From Antitrichia curtipendula (lineage: Eukaryota; Streptophyta; Bryopsida; Hypnales; Leucodontaceae): a stretch of 64,000 nucleotides of DNA. The DNA lies in assembly GCA_951230915.1 (NCBI GenBank), contig OX579641.1, positions 2,542,001 through 2,606,000 of the forward strand. Direction: 5' to 3'. This document shows, one piece after another, positions 17,677 to 35,574 of this stretch (positions are counted from its first letter, which is position 1; every line of letters begins with the position of its first letter). Under the pieces are notes generated by a model. It was not told where the DNA came from. It was given only the letters and a program-made list of their open reading frames with translations, and searched no databases. The position numbers and the translations under genes were made by a program.

Positions 17677-18318
17677 CTGGTTGGTGCGCCAAGGGTTTCA
17701 GTTTTGGGGAAATTCTGTTTCTTGTAGGTCGGAAAGAAAGGATATCTGCTAGGGTTCTCGAATGGTAGTTCATTGATCGATTCGAAGTGGCCATGATCCC
17801 GGCCTTGGTTGGGAGAGGTCCACCTTTTAGATAGAGTCTTGGTGAGGGTTGGAGTGCCGATTAATTGCTTTGGGTTCTTTGACCAGCACCAGGTTAATTT
17901 GGTCCTCGTGCTGCTGCTAATTGTTTGATTCCATTTTTAAAGTAGCAGCAGGAGCAGAAAGTAGCTGTAAAGATCGAGAGAGGACCGGGAGTCTAACCGA
18001 GGCTATGCTGTGCTTTTGAGGAGTGCACATTGTCCATTTATTGTCCATTTATTCATGGATATTTTCAAGATAAATTAAGCTAGCTTATTTTTTGATTGTA
18101 AAGATTGGCCGGCTGCTGCCAAGTTCCAGCAGCGGAACAGATGAGTTATCATGGTGGGATTCATTGATATCTCGCTCATTGTTTTTTTCTCCTCCTGAAC
18201 ATGCAATCCGAGATCCGGACTCCTTTTCCCAAGTGCATTACTAGTGGCCTGGGCAAAATATTGGTGTTTTCCCCCATCTGGGTTCATCTTTGTAGTATGT
18301 CGGCAAAGTACTGTACAG
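17677..18318 (+). other. 3' flank of the Ca2+-ATPase, left arm
   Basis: This presumably holds the 3' UTR and terminator of the pump gene. TTATTGTCCATTTATTCATGG-like AT-rich sequence near 18030-18060 is the likely area for polyadenylation, but no single signal is decisive. The mirrored region is 28047-28688. The open frames on the opposite strand resemble nothing known. Confidence 0.4.
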
Positions 18319-18934
18319 GGGGTACAGCTGAGGTACGAATTTTTGGATCCTCCTAAGATCTTTGGAGAACTTTGGGAGGCCCGAGTGCTCTAAAAAATGA
18401 AAGGAATTTCAAATTGCGAATTGTGTTGGAATCATGCTGAAGTCTACTTTATCATCATTACAAACAAACATATGTAAATGAAAATTATACAAAGAGTTTG
18501 ATGTTTTCTATACACTATGTACTATCTTTTGTTGCCAACATTTGTGAAAATTACAAATTGTATTCAATGGTACATATACGAAATGAACCTTCACAATTGT
18601 TTTTCACAATTGCTTTAGAGATACTTATTCCCATACCACTTGAATAGCTTGTATGATTTCTTGCTTGTTCTTCACCCAAATGCAAAAAAATCTTTGACTA
18701 TCCTCCAAAGGTTCTCTATGACATGGTAGATAGTGTATTAAAGGAATCCTAGTTGTTGTATAATTTTAAATTATTTATTTTTCACTTGTCATGAGGGTGA
18801 AGTTCACTTCAGTGTGATTCCAACACAATTTGCGGTTTCAAAATCAATTCATCTTTTAGCATGCTAGAGCTTCTTAAAGTTGCTGAACTTTCTAGTGAAA
18901 ATTGACTGAAAATTTTGTAATTCAGCTGTACCCC
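18319..18934. mobile_element. Small non-autonomous TIR element, GGGGTACAGCTGA ends (left arm)
   Basis: The ends are GGGGTACAGCTGA at 18319-18331 and its complement TCAGCTGTACCCC at 18922-18934. Subterminal inverted similarity reaches about 110 bp inward, for example AATTGTGTTGGAATCA at one end and TGATTCCAACACAATT at the other. ACA lies just outside both ends (with one extra G at the left) and may be a 3-bp target duplication. No transposase is encoded. A 3-bp duplication would fit PIF/Harbinger or CACTA, but the assignment is open. Confidence 0.65.
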
Positions 18935-18938
18935 ACAA

Positions 18939-19607
18939 TAAGGTGGGTACACCTAAAACCGCCAGAATTTGGGTTGTGGATAAATTTTAGGCTAATTAGT
19001 AAATACTGAATACAAGAGAGCAAAACAATATGTAGAAGAGGAAGTATTGCACAATCAATTTTCAGATTTTGACAAAAATGAGACAACAAGAGGGGGACAA
19101 AGTTTTGATAGTAGGATTCTTAAAACCGCTTATAGGCTGCATTGAAAGAGAACGGTCACATTCAAAAGCCCCCCTTCAATGGTGTTAGAAATAACAGACA
19201 CAAAGGTGTAATAATGTTATTCATATTTATTAAATAAAACATTGCATGCTTGTAAACCCATGATTCTATGTTCTCGTGTTCTGTGCGTCATATGAATTAA
19301 CAAGAGGATTTAATAACATCTATGACACGTGCTTGAAATAACATGAAGATTGAGGATTTAGTAACACAAGCATATTTTATTGACATCTAACAAGTCTTTA
19401 CTGGAATCAATTATTAAATCCCTATGCTATTAAATCCTTGTGTTCTCTGAGTTAAGAAGCCAATCACATGCCTCAAAATGGCCAATATTGCTTTTAAGAA
19501 CTGCGAAAGACAAGGAGGTGCAATTTTCAGATTATACTGACACCATTTTGGGGCTTAAAGTAGATTTCGGTTTAAGACACGGCGCGATTTGGGGGGTACC
19601 CACCTTA
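18939..19607. mobile_element. Small non-autonomous TIR element, TAAGGTGGGTAC ends (left arm)
   Basis: TAAGGTGGGTAC at 18939-18950 is matched by its exact complement GTACCCACCTTA at 19596-19607, giving a 669-bp element without coding capacity. It starts only 4 bp after the GGGGTACAGCTGA element. A shorter relative is at 45195-45452. Confidence 0.6.
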
Positions 19608-19951
19608 CATGCGTCGGAATGAAGCCAACACTCCATTCTCGAGCACTTCGGAAGGCCCATCTTTGTTGAGAAACTCCATTGGACAATTTGGGGTTTCATC
19701 TTCTTCTTTCTTGGGGTTTTATCTTCTTTGTCCGCATCAAATGTGTACTTAGACCAAGGCATCTCTAATGGCAACATGTGTTCCTAATCTATTATTCTCC
19801 ATCCTCTGTGACTACATTGAAGGCAAGGTGGGATGATCTGAGCATTGGGGTGCATCTTCTCCATATGTAAACTCCAACTTTGTTGTACAATACAATAAAT
19901 GAAAGAAATTTTATCCAACTTAACATCCCACCAAACCTAACCACTCCTTAA

Positions 19952-20093
19952 CCCTTAAAGGATGGAGAGGTCAAAAAGTGGTTGATGGATGACTTCATTG
20001 TTTATTGTAGAAACAAAGAACACACCTACTAGTCTAATAATTAGAGTAGTTTTGGTGACTACCTTGGTTATGGGGAGTTGCATCCTTTAAAAG
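19952..20093. mobile_element. 142-bp TTAA-flanked MITE (left arm)
   Basis: TTAA at 19948-19951 and TTAA at 20094-20097 flank an element that begins CCCTTAAAGGAT and ends ATCCTTTAAAAG (10 of 12 end bases pair). It has the same design as the larger TTAA elements at 35.6, 38.2 and 47.5 kb. Its mirror copy is 26272-26413. Confidence 0.5.
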
Positions 20094-20268
20094 TTAAACA
20101 TTTTGAGTTCACTAAATCCTTATAGAATCTTTTATTCAAATATATTTTCTTTACAAACAACATATATATGGAAACAACTTGTTTTTGTGCTAAGCTTAGT
20201 GTGGTGTCACATTAGTCTTTAGTTGTATAAGGTCACAAGATCTAGAAGATGGCTTGCAAATGATTTCA

Positions 20269-23200
20269 AATGAAGGTTAGCGGATGAAAATTACAATTAT
20301 TAGTTCAATTTTTCTTTGATATGTTCTTGAGTTGTAAAGGTGACACTCCTTGTAGGGATTATGCAACCCCATGAGGACAAATATAGTGCATTTTAGTCCT
20401 TCAAAGTAAGATTTATATATTTTTTACTTATAATATAGGATCATGTTTTTTTGAATAATCAGTTATAACTAACATGTGTTACTTAGTAATCATGAGTATT
20501 CAAAAAAATAATAGAAATACATAAAGTAGTATATATTTATCATAGATTTTGCAATGTATGGCCTATGTTGTACATTGTATTCAACATCTCTTTGAGTACA
20601 TTCAAACCTAAGGATTTTTTGGCAATACATGTGATTCAATGAGTGCCCATTATGGGTTTTTTTATGTGTGTTGGTTTTTTTAAATGACCAAATAGGATTG
20701 TATGTATACCCAAAATGGTCCTTTGCCCAATTTAGATCCTATTGTTGGGGCAAAATTGCACCTTCTTTGCATTCTAACTAGTGATGTCATTTGTTGTTTT
20801 CACAACCATAATTATTTTGGCATTTGTAATAGTTGCAAACATGGTGGCCAACCCCTTCTTAAATCTACTTTCATACCCAATTTTTAATTTTTTAAATGAT
20901 GCAAAATATTTGTGGCACTAATGTTTAATGTCATGTGATATATATATTTAGAGATTTTTTTGGCATACAAAAGTAGTATACCAAACAAATTTTAAGAATA
21001 AAAATAATTTTTTTTTCATGAACATCCTTAAAGCATGCAATAATCTATTTTTCTATTCATATAGAATTCAAATTGTAGATCATAATAGAACTAAGCTCAC
21101 ATTGTATCCATATCATTTTTGATCCTTTAAGAATGAGAAATTTTGAACTAACACATACAAGATATATGCAAGTAAATTGCAAATACAAAAGTATTGCTAC
21201 ATGCATAGGGCCATTTTTGTCAAACAAAACACAAATATTCCCAATCTTTCCATGATGGAATTACATAATCTATAGTTTGCACAAAGCATCTCATGATCAA
21301 TCTATTCTAAGTGTAAGAGAATTTAAGCACGTGAAAGAGTAATATATACATTTTTGAAGAATATCAAAATTATTCCAAAAAAGGTATTAGGACATTTTGG
21401 ATTTCAAAAAGGCTATCTCAATTTAGATTTCAAAATCTGTATGATAGAGGTGGGCATCAAGAAGCTTGCTCAAAAAGTCAATCAATGATGAAATTTTTCC
21501 CTAAAGGCAATGGGGCAACCTCAAAACTAATATTAAAAAATTCTTATAAATTTTCAATTGCATGAATCACACATTCAAATTGTGATTTGGAACCTAGAAC
21601 TTAGCATGATAGATGCATCTTTTGGAGATAAAAAGAATGATATTAAGAAGTTGGTATGTAATAAAGTGGTGGAGATGCTATTGTAAAGATTCTAAGAAAA
21701 ATAATGCTCTTTGAGTTGGATGTCTTTTAAAGATTAAGGCTTCTTTCAAGGTATAGACAAGATCACAAAATTCAAAATTTTAGAAAAATACAAAGTACCA
21801 TTTATATATGCCAATGTGTTTGTAATTACAACTCAAAGTCTTTACTTTGTCAAACAAAAATAACCATAAGGTGTGTATATCCATTGTTAAATTTTTAGTC
21901 ACTACACATATGTAGATAGATTTGTTTTACAATTTTTTGTTGCAATAGAGCAACAAATCTGAGAGTTTTTCATGTGTATTTTGATCCATTCATTTTCTTT
22001 AAAAAAATTACTATAGGTGGTGAAAGCAAAAACATGTAGCTTCTTTCCATTGGGAGACTATAAATATTCTTGTCCTTTGGGATTCTATTGTAGTTCTTTG
22101 GATTTTCTATATAGTTGCAATGGTAATCCAAAAGCATTTGTTCAAATGGTGGAATAATGAAGGAACCTGTACCCATGTGTCTAAAATTCCATAACATTTA
22201 GTAGCAGTCCAATTGACTGTCTTCTCTCCAAAAAAATGGTATAGAATATTCCACATCATTTCATCCATCGGATGATGTGGTTTATTCCACATCCATCAAT
22301 AGCTAAGGAGTCATGCATTAGGAAGCGGTAGACTCTAAGAAGGAAAACAAGTGGGTCAAAAACTAATGCATAATGAGAGTCATTAACAATTTAGTCATGT
22401 TTACATTTGGCACTCCAAAAATAAAATGTCTTGGGCTCCATCCCCTCATAAAATTATTATAAAACCAATAACTCAACAATAGTACAATATTGGTAGCTTG
22501 TTATGAACTCAACTTTATTGTTAGACATAGATATTTGGGGTCAATCCCATAAACTAACTTTTGTGCAAAATCAATAGGCCTCCAATCATACCACCCTAAC
22601 TTTTCTTCTGTCCACCATGGCATCAAGGATGCATTTCATGGATGATAGATGAAGAGAGAAAAAGTTGGTTTCTCTTCAAGCTATTGAATGTAATGGCCTA
22701 GAAGTTATAAAAAGGTGACCATTCCACCCAACTCCACCCCTTTCTAATTTGACTCCTTGTTTAATTTTAACTACATCAATACTATTAAAACAAATTGTTT
22801 GTTTGTTTTATTTTGTGATGTGTGTTGGAATCTCTTAGCTTGTTGGGTTGATGAAGGGGTGTTTGGTATCAACAAGAAGCCCTTGAGGAAGGTGTGTGTA
22901 TATAAAGCAAGTTTTGTTGCATTCTAATATATAGAGAGAAAGATATGGAATTTTGAAGTTTTTATTGGCATCCAAAATTAGAAAATTGGACAGAAATTAG
23001 AAAAAAAATTGATGCTATAGATTGACAAGCTTTGGAATACTTTGTCAATTGTGGCATTGCACTAATATTTAAACTTCTAGTTTGATTTTTTTTAGAAATC
23101 ATTATCAAGTTTAAGTGGCTAAAATTACATTTGACACCTATTCTACTTCTAATGGTTTGGGGAGGAGAAAAATTAATGTGATTGAATTTAGACAAATACA

Positions 23201-23807
23201 AGGGTTGTATTTGCTTTCATAAACCTAGTTGATTTTTTTGAAAAGAAGAATTATTTTTATAAAAATTGTTCAATGACTCTTACCTTCTTATCTATAGTAA
23301 AAATGGAGGGTTTTGAAAGACTTTGTGTATCCTAAAACCTTTGAACTTAAATGTTCGGTAAGCCGCCATTTTCTAAAAGTTGCCATTCTTTCATAAATCG
23401 AATTTCTTTTGGCAATTTAAACATTGTATATGGAGACCGTTGATCCTACATTGTTATTATTCTAGAATAGGCAATTGTTCAAAAATTTTATCCGGCTGGC
23501 TACTAAGACAAAGGCTTGAACAAGATTTGTTTTTTGTTTTTCATTTGTCTTTATTAGCTAATGCATGAGCACAATTAGGAAAATTCAAAAGTCAATTTGT
23601 TTAGACTTTGTAATTTGTGATTTGTGGGATTTGTGGGAGTTTGTGTAGCATGGAAGCTGTTGCTGGAAGGATTGAGACGGAGTTGCATCTTTTAGAAAGA
23701 GGCGCTTCAAGGAGGGTTGCATGTAGCTCCCAAATAGTTCCAAGGACATAACGATTTTTTTAGTGTTTTGCAAAAACTGCAGTTTTAGCACTTAATATTG
23801 CAAGTAT
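20269..23807. other. Palindrome spacer, left part: no gene seen
   Basis: This is AT-rich single-copy DNA inside the inverted repeat. The longest open frames are under 85 codons, carry low-complexity AT-driven sequence and resemble no family. A 105-bp segment at about 23628-23735 recurs, diverged, at about 25725-25830 in the same orientation. Confidence 0.6.
23628..23735. repeat. Diverged direct repeat, copy 1 (spacer)
   Basis: The segment contains TTTTAGAAAGAGGCGCTT and GGAGGGTTGCATGTAGCTCC. It matches 25725-25830 at an estimated 85 percent. Read on the minus strand, both copies share one open frame (ELHATLL...APLSK), so they may be relics of one coding or transposon sequence. The source is not recognised. 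Confidence 0.6.
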
Positions 23808-24212
23808 GGTAGAACTACCCATTACCACCCTGATTCGCAATCTAACTATATTGGGGCCAACTCTAGGAAAGACACATATTTTTCAGAGGTGTGCTTTTGT
23901 TTCAGGAGTCAAACCCAAGTGGAATTATAATTTTTTGATAAAAATTGTAATTTCTGTGAATTTCTGAAGTAAAATTGCACAACCGCTACTAGACTGGATT
24001 CATAAACGTCCTCTTACAACTCAATACCGCTTTCCAATGTATCTAATAGCACTTGAAGATCCACCAATCATTTATTGACATGTTATCTTTTAATAGCATT
24101 AACAAACTATTGTTGTCAGAATCTGAAGCGGATTTGCATGTTTTTTTAACGGAACTGGGACAAAGCTGTAGACCACGGATTTGAATCACTGACGGAATTG
24201 GATAGTTCTACC
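23808..24212. mobile_element. 405-bp dispersed element, copy 1, GGTAGAACTA ends
   Basis: GGTAGAACTA at 23808-23817 is complemented by TAGTTCTACC at 24203-24212. The interior matches 43371-43765 over about 390 bp in the same orientation, with scattered substitutions. No coding capacity is seen. This is a MITE-like element found once in the palindrome spacer and once outside. Confidence 0.7.
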
Positions 24213-26096
24213 TTACTATGAAACAAAACAATTTAGCCGTTGATCAAGAAAATCAAAGGCTACTAGTACCATTAACTACTTGTTTGTACTTAAAAGTACT
24301 ATTTGAAAAAAAAGACAATTTCTCACAGCAAATAGTTACAACTAGGTATAATTAATAATAATAATGAAATCACAAACAAACAAAAAATTAGAATTTAGTC
24401 ATTTGTAAAGACTTGATAGTGATTTGATTTCACTAGAAAATGGTAGTCAATACCATCTTTAATGTTCAAAAGTGTACGTCCAAGGGATTCCTATTTGTAC
24501 AAATATAGAGGCCATAAGCTAAATTTCTAAAAAATAAGGGATATGATTACAATAAAGTCAACCATCTCCTTTAAAAAATTCAAGTTCATTGGGCTCTACC
24601 ATGAAAAGTTATAGCAGAAAACAACTTTGTCATTCTGAATGTGAGGCAGAATAGGACCGGTCTTTCTTGCAATCACCCTCTTCTTGGAGCCTAATCACTT
24701 TGATTTGCAATTATGCAAGACGGAGGACTCTTGATACATAGGAATATAAGTTTGTATGACAAGAAACAAGTAAAAGCAATATTAGTAACCCTAATCTTGT
24801 CACTTTGTCTAATATTATAAGTATTGTCATTAGGAAGAAAATTTGAATAATTGATGGTGCCTAATGAAATATGAGATATCTAAAGCAGACATTGACGCAT
24901 TAGTCCAATTCTCATAAAAGAAAACATCATGTACCACTAGCTATGTCTCATATTCATGTATAGCCATTACTATGCTTGTATCATGCAATTGACTAATAGC
25001 ATAGCAATATCTGGAAGCACCTTCAACATAGAGGCTACTTCTACAAATGCAACAACACCTACTTGGGATAGAACCTCAAGAACTATCCGTGTCGCACTCT
25101 ATTTGTCTAGATACAAGCTGCACCATAGTGTATCCACAAATACTATAGCCATGTTGGAGCAAGAAGCCTTATCTATCTCGTGAGTGGTATTGACATTAGA
25201 TGAAATTTAGCTAATCTATAAGGTTGTGAGTTCCCTCAAATTCCCGAACTGTGGGAATACTACCACAGCAATAGGCTGATATGGAAAAGCGATTGCCACG
25301 TTGTCGCATTGTATATACATACACTATGTAAAAACAACTAATTGTTATCAAACTAGAAGGTTTTTTGGAGAGTCTAAAGATCCACATAGAGAATATTCTA
25401 CCCTTTTTACCTCTATTAGACAACCATTAGGCATTAGTTCTTTTATATCTTTAGTTGAAAGCATTTTAAACTTTATTTAGACGTTTTTAGAGACATTGAT
25501 TGTTGCATACCATACCCGTAAGTTAAGGTCAATACAAAATATTGGTTTAAAAATAACATAAAATAAACAAGAACAATTCTTGAATTCATCAAGAATTAAA
25601 AAAACACTTACTTTCTACCCATTTAGAGAAATTTTGATGGCTAAATGAAGGAATTTCTTCATTAAAAGTTAGTAAGAATTAAGGGTTGAGAGGTTCTACA
25701 TATATCCGTTGTCCGTCCATTGATGTGTGGGAGTTGGTGAAGCATGGTAGCCGTTGCAGGAAGGAGTGAGACGGAGTCGCATATTTTAGAAAGAGGCGCT
25801 TTGAGGAGGGTTGCATGTAGCTCCCGGGAAATTGTACACGAGATCATTTGAGAGGGAGTTCAATTAGACTAGCCTAGTTTACTCTAACGAACAAAAAAAT
25901 TCTACAACAATATGCCAACGCAGTCATGTGATGATACTCCATACAAATTTTTTTATAATGAAGAGGCGTTGGAGGCGACAGATTAACCCATAAGTAGAGC
26001 AAAGGGCATGTTGACTAAGAAAACTTCTCATGATATTACTTCAATAAGGCTGTGGAATTTGTTGAATTAACGTCGATACCACAATCGTTCTTCCAA
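24213..26096. other. Palindrome spacer, right part: no gene seen
   Basis: AT-rich DNA with only short, unconvincing open frames. Apart from the second copy of the 105-bp direct repeat (25725-25830) I see no structure. Confidence 0.5.
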
Positions 26097-26271
26097 TGAA
26101 ATCATTTGCAAGCCATCTTCTAGATCTTGTGACCTTATACAACTAAAGACTAATGTGACACCACACTAAGCTTAGCACAAAAACAAGTTGTTTCCATATA
26201 TATGTTGTTTGTAAAGAAAATATATTTGAATAAAAGATTCTATAAGGATTTAGTGAACTCAAAATGTTTAA

Positions 26272-26413
26272 CTTTTAAAGGATGCAACTCCCCATAACCA
26301 AGGTAGTCACCAAAACTACTCTAATTATTAGACTAGTAGGTGTGTTCTTTGTTTCTACAATAAACAATGAAGTCATCCATCAACCACTTTTTGACCTCTC
26401 CATCCTTTAAGGG
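26272..26413. mobile_element. 142-bp TTAA-flanked MITE (right arm, mirror copy)
   Basis: This is the mirror image of 19952-20093, flanked by TTAA at 26268-26271 and 26414-26417. It was copied together with the arm. Confidence 0.5.
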
Positions 26414-26757
26414 TTAAGGAGTGGTTAGGTTTGGTGGGATGTTAAGTTGGATAAAATTTCTTTCATTTATTGTATTGTACAACAAAGTTGGAGTTTACAT
26501 ATGGAGAAGATGCACCCCAATGCTCAGATCATCCCACCTTGCCTTCAATGTAGTCACAGAGGATGGAGAATAATAGATTAGGAACACATGTTGCCATTAG
26601 AGATGCCTTGGTCTAAGTACACATTTGATGCGGACAAAGAAGATAAAACCCCAAGAAAGAAGAAGATGAAACCCCAAATTGTCCAATGGAGTTTCTCAAC
26701 AAAGATGGGCCTTCCGAAGTGCTCGAGAATGGAGTGTTGGCTTCATTCCGACGCATG

Positions 26758-27426
26758 TAAGGTGGGTACCCCCCAAATCGCGCCGTGTCTTAAACCGAAA
26801 TCTACTTTAAGCCCCAAAATGGTGTCAGTATAATCTGAAAATTGCACCTCCTTGTCTTTCGCAGTTCTTAAAAGCAATATTGGCCATTTTGAGGCATGTG
26901 ATTGGCTTCTTAACTCAGAGAACACAAGGATTTAATAGCATAGGGATTTAATAATTGATTCCAGTAAAGACTTGTTAGATGTCAATAAAATATGCTTGTG
27001 TTACTAAATCCTCAATCTTCATGTTATTTCAAGCACGTGTCATAGATGTTATTAAATCCTCTTGTTAATTCATATGACGCACAGAACACGAGAACATAGA
27101 ATCATGGGTTTACAAGCATGCAATGTTTTATTTAATAAATATGAATAACATTATTACACCTTTGTGTCTGTTATTTCTAACACCATTGAAGGGGGGCTTT
27201 TGAATGTGACCGTTCTCTTTCAATGCAGCCTATAAGCGGTTTTAAGAATCCTACTATCAAAACTTTGTCCCCCTCTTGTTGTCTCATTTTTGTCAAAATC
27301 TGAAAATTGATTGTGCAATACTTCCTCTTCTACATATTGTTTTGCTCTCTTGTATTCAGTATTTACTAATTAGCCTAAAATTTATCCACAACCCAAATTC
27401 TGGCGGTTTTAGGTGTACCCACCTTA
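26758..27426. mobile_element. TAAGGTGGGTAC-ended TIR element (right arm, mirror copy)
   Basis: This is the mirror image of 18939-19607, with the same perfect 12-bp terminal inverted repeats. Confidence 0.6.
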
Positions 27427-27430
27427 TTGT

Positions 27431-28046
27431 GGGGTACAGCTGAATTACAAAATTTTCAGTCAATTTTCACTAGAAAGTTCAGCAACTTTAAGAAGCTCTA
27501 GCATGCTAAAAGATGAATTGATTTTGAAACCGCAAATTGTGTTGGAATCACACTGAAGTGAACTTCACCCTCATGACAAGTGAAAAATAAATAATTTAAA
27601 ATTATACAACAACTAGGATTCCTTTAATACACTATCTACCATGTCATAGAGAACCTTTGGAGGATAGTCAAAGATTTTTTTGCATTTGGGTGAAGAACAA
27701 GCAAGAAATCATACAAGCTATTCAAGTGGTATGGGAATAAGTATCTCTAAAGCAATTGTGAAAAACAATTGTGAAGGTTCATTTCGTATATGTACCATTG
27801 AATACAATTTGTAATTTTCACAAATGTTGGCAACAAAAGATAGTACATAGTGTATAGAAAACATCAAACTCTTTGTATAATTTTCATTTACATATGTTTG
27901 TTTGTAATGATGATAAAGTAGACTTCAGCATGATTCCAACACAATTCGCAATTTGAAATTCCTTTCATTTTTTAGAGCACTCGGGCCTCCCAAAGTTCTC
28001 CAAAGATCTTAGGAGGATCCAAAAATTCGTACCTCAGCTGTACCCC
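27431..28046. mobile_element. GGGGTACAGCTGA-ended TIR element (right arm, mirror copy)
   Basis: This is the mirror image of 18319-18934. Confidence 0.65.
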
Positions 28047-28688
28047 CTGTACAGTACTTTGCCGACATACTACAAAGATGAACCCAGATGGGGGAAAACA
28101 CCAATATTTTGCCCAGGCCACTAGTAATGCACTTGGGAAAAGGAGTCCGGATCTCGGATTGCATGTTCAGGAGGAGAAAAAAACAATGAGCGAGATATCA
28201 ATGAATCCCACCATGATAACTCATCTGTTCCGCTGCTGGAACTTGGCAGCAGCCGGCCAATCTTTACAATCAAAAAATAAGCTAGCTTAATTTATCTTGA
28301 AAATATCCATGAATAAATGGACAATAAATGGACAATGTGCACTCCTCAAAAGCACAGCATAGCCTCGGTTAGACTCCCGGTCCTCTCTCGATCTTTACAG
28401 CTACTTTCTGCTCCTGCTGCTACTTTAAAAATGGAATCAAACAATTAGCAGCAGCACGAGGACCAAATTAACCTGGTGCTGGTCAAAGAACCCAAAGCAA
28501 TTAATCGGCACTCCAACCCTCACCAAGACTCTATCTAAAAGGTGGACCTCTCCCAACCAAGGCCGGGATCATGGCCACTTCGAATCGATCAATGAACTAC
28601 CATTCGAGAACCCTAGCAGATATCCTTTCTTTCCGACCTACAAGAAACAGAATTTCCCCAAAACTGAAACCCTTGGCGCACCAACCAG

Positions 28689-33420
<4,732 letters not shown>

Positions 33421-33914
33421 AATTGAAGAAGTGAACCCCTAAGTGATCCCGAATCTTCTGCTCGAACGCTGCCGTTCACTGTATGATTTTCGATTTCGGG
33501 GATAAGGGCTCCAGAGCAACGGGTTGCACAATTAAGAAAGCGCCTGCATGAACAAGACCTTCAAGTTAACCGCCGATAATGTCGGACAAAGACCTCCTAC
33601 GAGAATCCGAAACACCAACACAATTCGCAGACGCTGACTATAAAGCCTGTGGGGAAAAAATGAAATTTGAACTCTGCCTGCTGTGCTGAATATCCACTGC
33701 GACCTTCATTAAATATCAATGACGCTAAAATCAAAATGGCCAAGTGAAACAACTTAAAACAGCGGTGTTGTTATCGCAAAGGGGTACGGTCTGGTGCCGC
33801 ACTAGATTACCAGAAACGGGCATGGCACTCTCGCGCGTATCTTTCCAACAAAACAAAAGCTTGACATCTCAATTATCAACAGAGAACACCATTATCAAAC
33901 CGAGAACGACACTA

Positions 33915-34901
33915 ACCAGCTAGAAATCTCCACTGATGTATAAGCCAGGTATTGCAAGCCACTGTTGTAAAAATCAGCAAATTCTTGTCAGGACTTGGAA
34001 TACTGTGACGAAACCCAATGTACACTTGCATGAACCGAGGGGTCGACGTCCCTCATACTGTCCAAAGCTGTTCTGCTCCCCGCCCTGCAACTTCAATGAC
34101 GCCACCTGCATTTTCACATACCAAATAGATTCCTCCACCCGCCTCTCCCCCGAAGTCTTCAGCTTATCAATGGCATCTTCCAGAAAGAGCAATCGCAGCT
34201 TCCTTTTCCGGATATTGTTTCGATACAACGACCGCGAACTGGGCGAGCTTCAACAGATTATTCTTGGTCTCAAAGTCGCAACCAAAGCTCTGGTATAGTT
34301 GAACAAGAGCATCTCCCGCCTGCAATCGCACCCCCTCATCTACTCCACATCAAATTTTCCAATACGCCCCAACCACAATCGAAACCCTAATATGCCAAAA
34401 TTCCAATAACGCTTCCTTGATCACAACACAACCCTAAACAAACCACTTGTGGAACAATCGCCAGACGAAACCCTAATCCGAAGCGTGCGATAACCCCTGC
34501 CTGCCTGCAGTCCACAATTATTCAATCAACCTGCCGGCGATCCCTAATTCACCGACCAGAAAATTACCTGCAACACCGTGAGCCCGACGAATTGCTCCAG
34601 CTTCGGCGTGAGCTAGTGCCAGAGCTTGCGCTCGTATACACCGCCTGGCTTGGCTCTGGTAAGGATCAGCAACAACAAAGAGAACTTGGTTAACCGGGGA
34701 AGGCCGTGAGTAGCTTGCTTGCCTTGCGCTTCAAATAGACAAGCTCAAATGAGGTTGGGACACGTCTCGCAGACTTGTCTGTCATTGGTTTGAATGCGTT
34801 GGTGCAGACATTTCAGGCAATTTCGGGGCAGTTTCGACGGTACTTTATGGCACGGTTCTGTAAGTGGCCAGTTTCTATGTCCGGTACTTGCTGGACCGTG
34901 C
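33915..34901 (-). pseudogene. RPN9: RPN9 5' fragment, right palindrome arm
   Basis: The part from 33915 to 34585 is the same as the left copy. The outer part (exon 1 and upstream, 34586-34901) is diverged. Exon 1 here reads YERKLWH-stop-LTPKLEQFVGLTVLQ. It keeps the Trp that the left copy has changed to Cys, but it has the same TAG (34613-34615 on the minus strand) in place of Gln. It lies directly upstream of the right Ca2+-ATPase, in the same orientation. Confidence 0.85.
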
Positions 34902-35570
34902 TTCACATATTTCTTTTTTATTCATTTTCTTTTTTTTTGGCAGGGGGGCTGGAACTCTGGAAGCAATCTTTGGTGGAGGGATGCAGTTGTTCACATCCCT
35001 ATACATGGATGAAACTTGCAAATTGTGATTGAAACTTCAATTATTTATCCCAAAGAATGTACATTCATCCAAAGAATATGTAACAATTCAACAATTTCAT
35101 TTGCCAAAATGGGGGAATCATGTCACATAGTATTTACTAAAAAAGATCCCATAGCTATAAAGCAAAATATTCCTCCAAAAAAAAATCATTGAGTCACACT
35201 AAAGCAAAAAGCAAAGAGCCAAAACCCAATACTATTTGGAGATTTTAAATTCTTGTTTTAGGAGTCACGGAATCCAAATTAGTTGAGAGAGGGTCGAGAA
35301 TATAAAATACAAAAGTAATAAAATATAAAATACAAAAGTAATGTCTTCACTATAGGAGCACATTTTCAGATTTATCCACCCTAGTGCAAAAATTTGGAGT
35401 TTTATACCTTGAGTCAATCAAGACCAAATATGGTTTAGGACTTGTCACTTCAATCATGTGAACTTTTAAGTTAGAGGCCCAAAACTACTTCAAAATACTA
35501 ATACCCAAAGCAAAGCTAAAATCTTCATCTACATTTATTCTATGATAATTCCAATTGTAGGATACTTTAG
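34902..35570. other. Unassigned AT-rich flank
   Basis: No gene or repeat is recognised. A 20-bp AT-rich duplication (TATAAAATACAAAAGTAAT-like) occurs at about 35300-35340. Confidence 0.4.
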
Positions 35571-35574
35571 TTAA

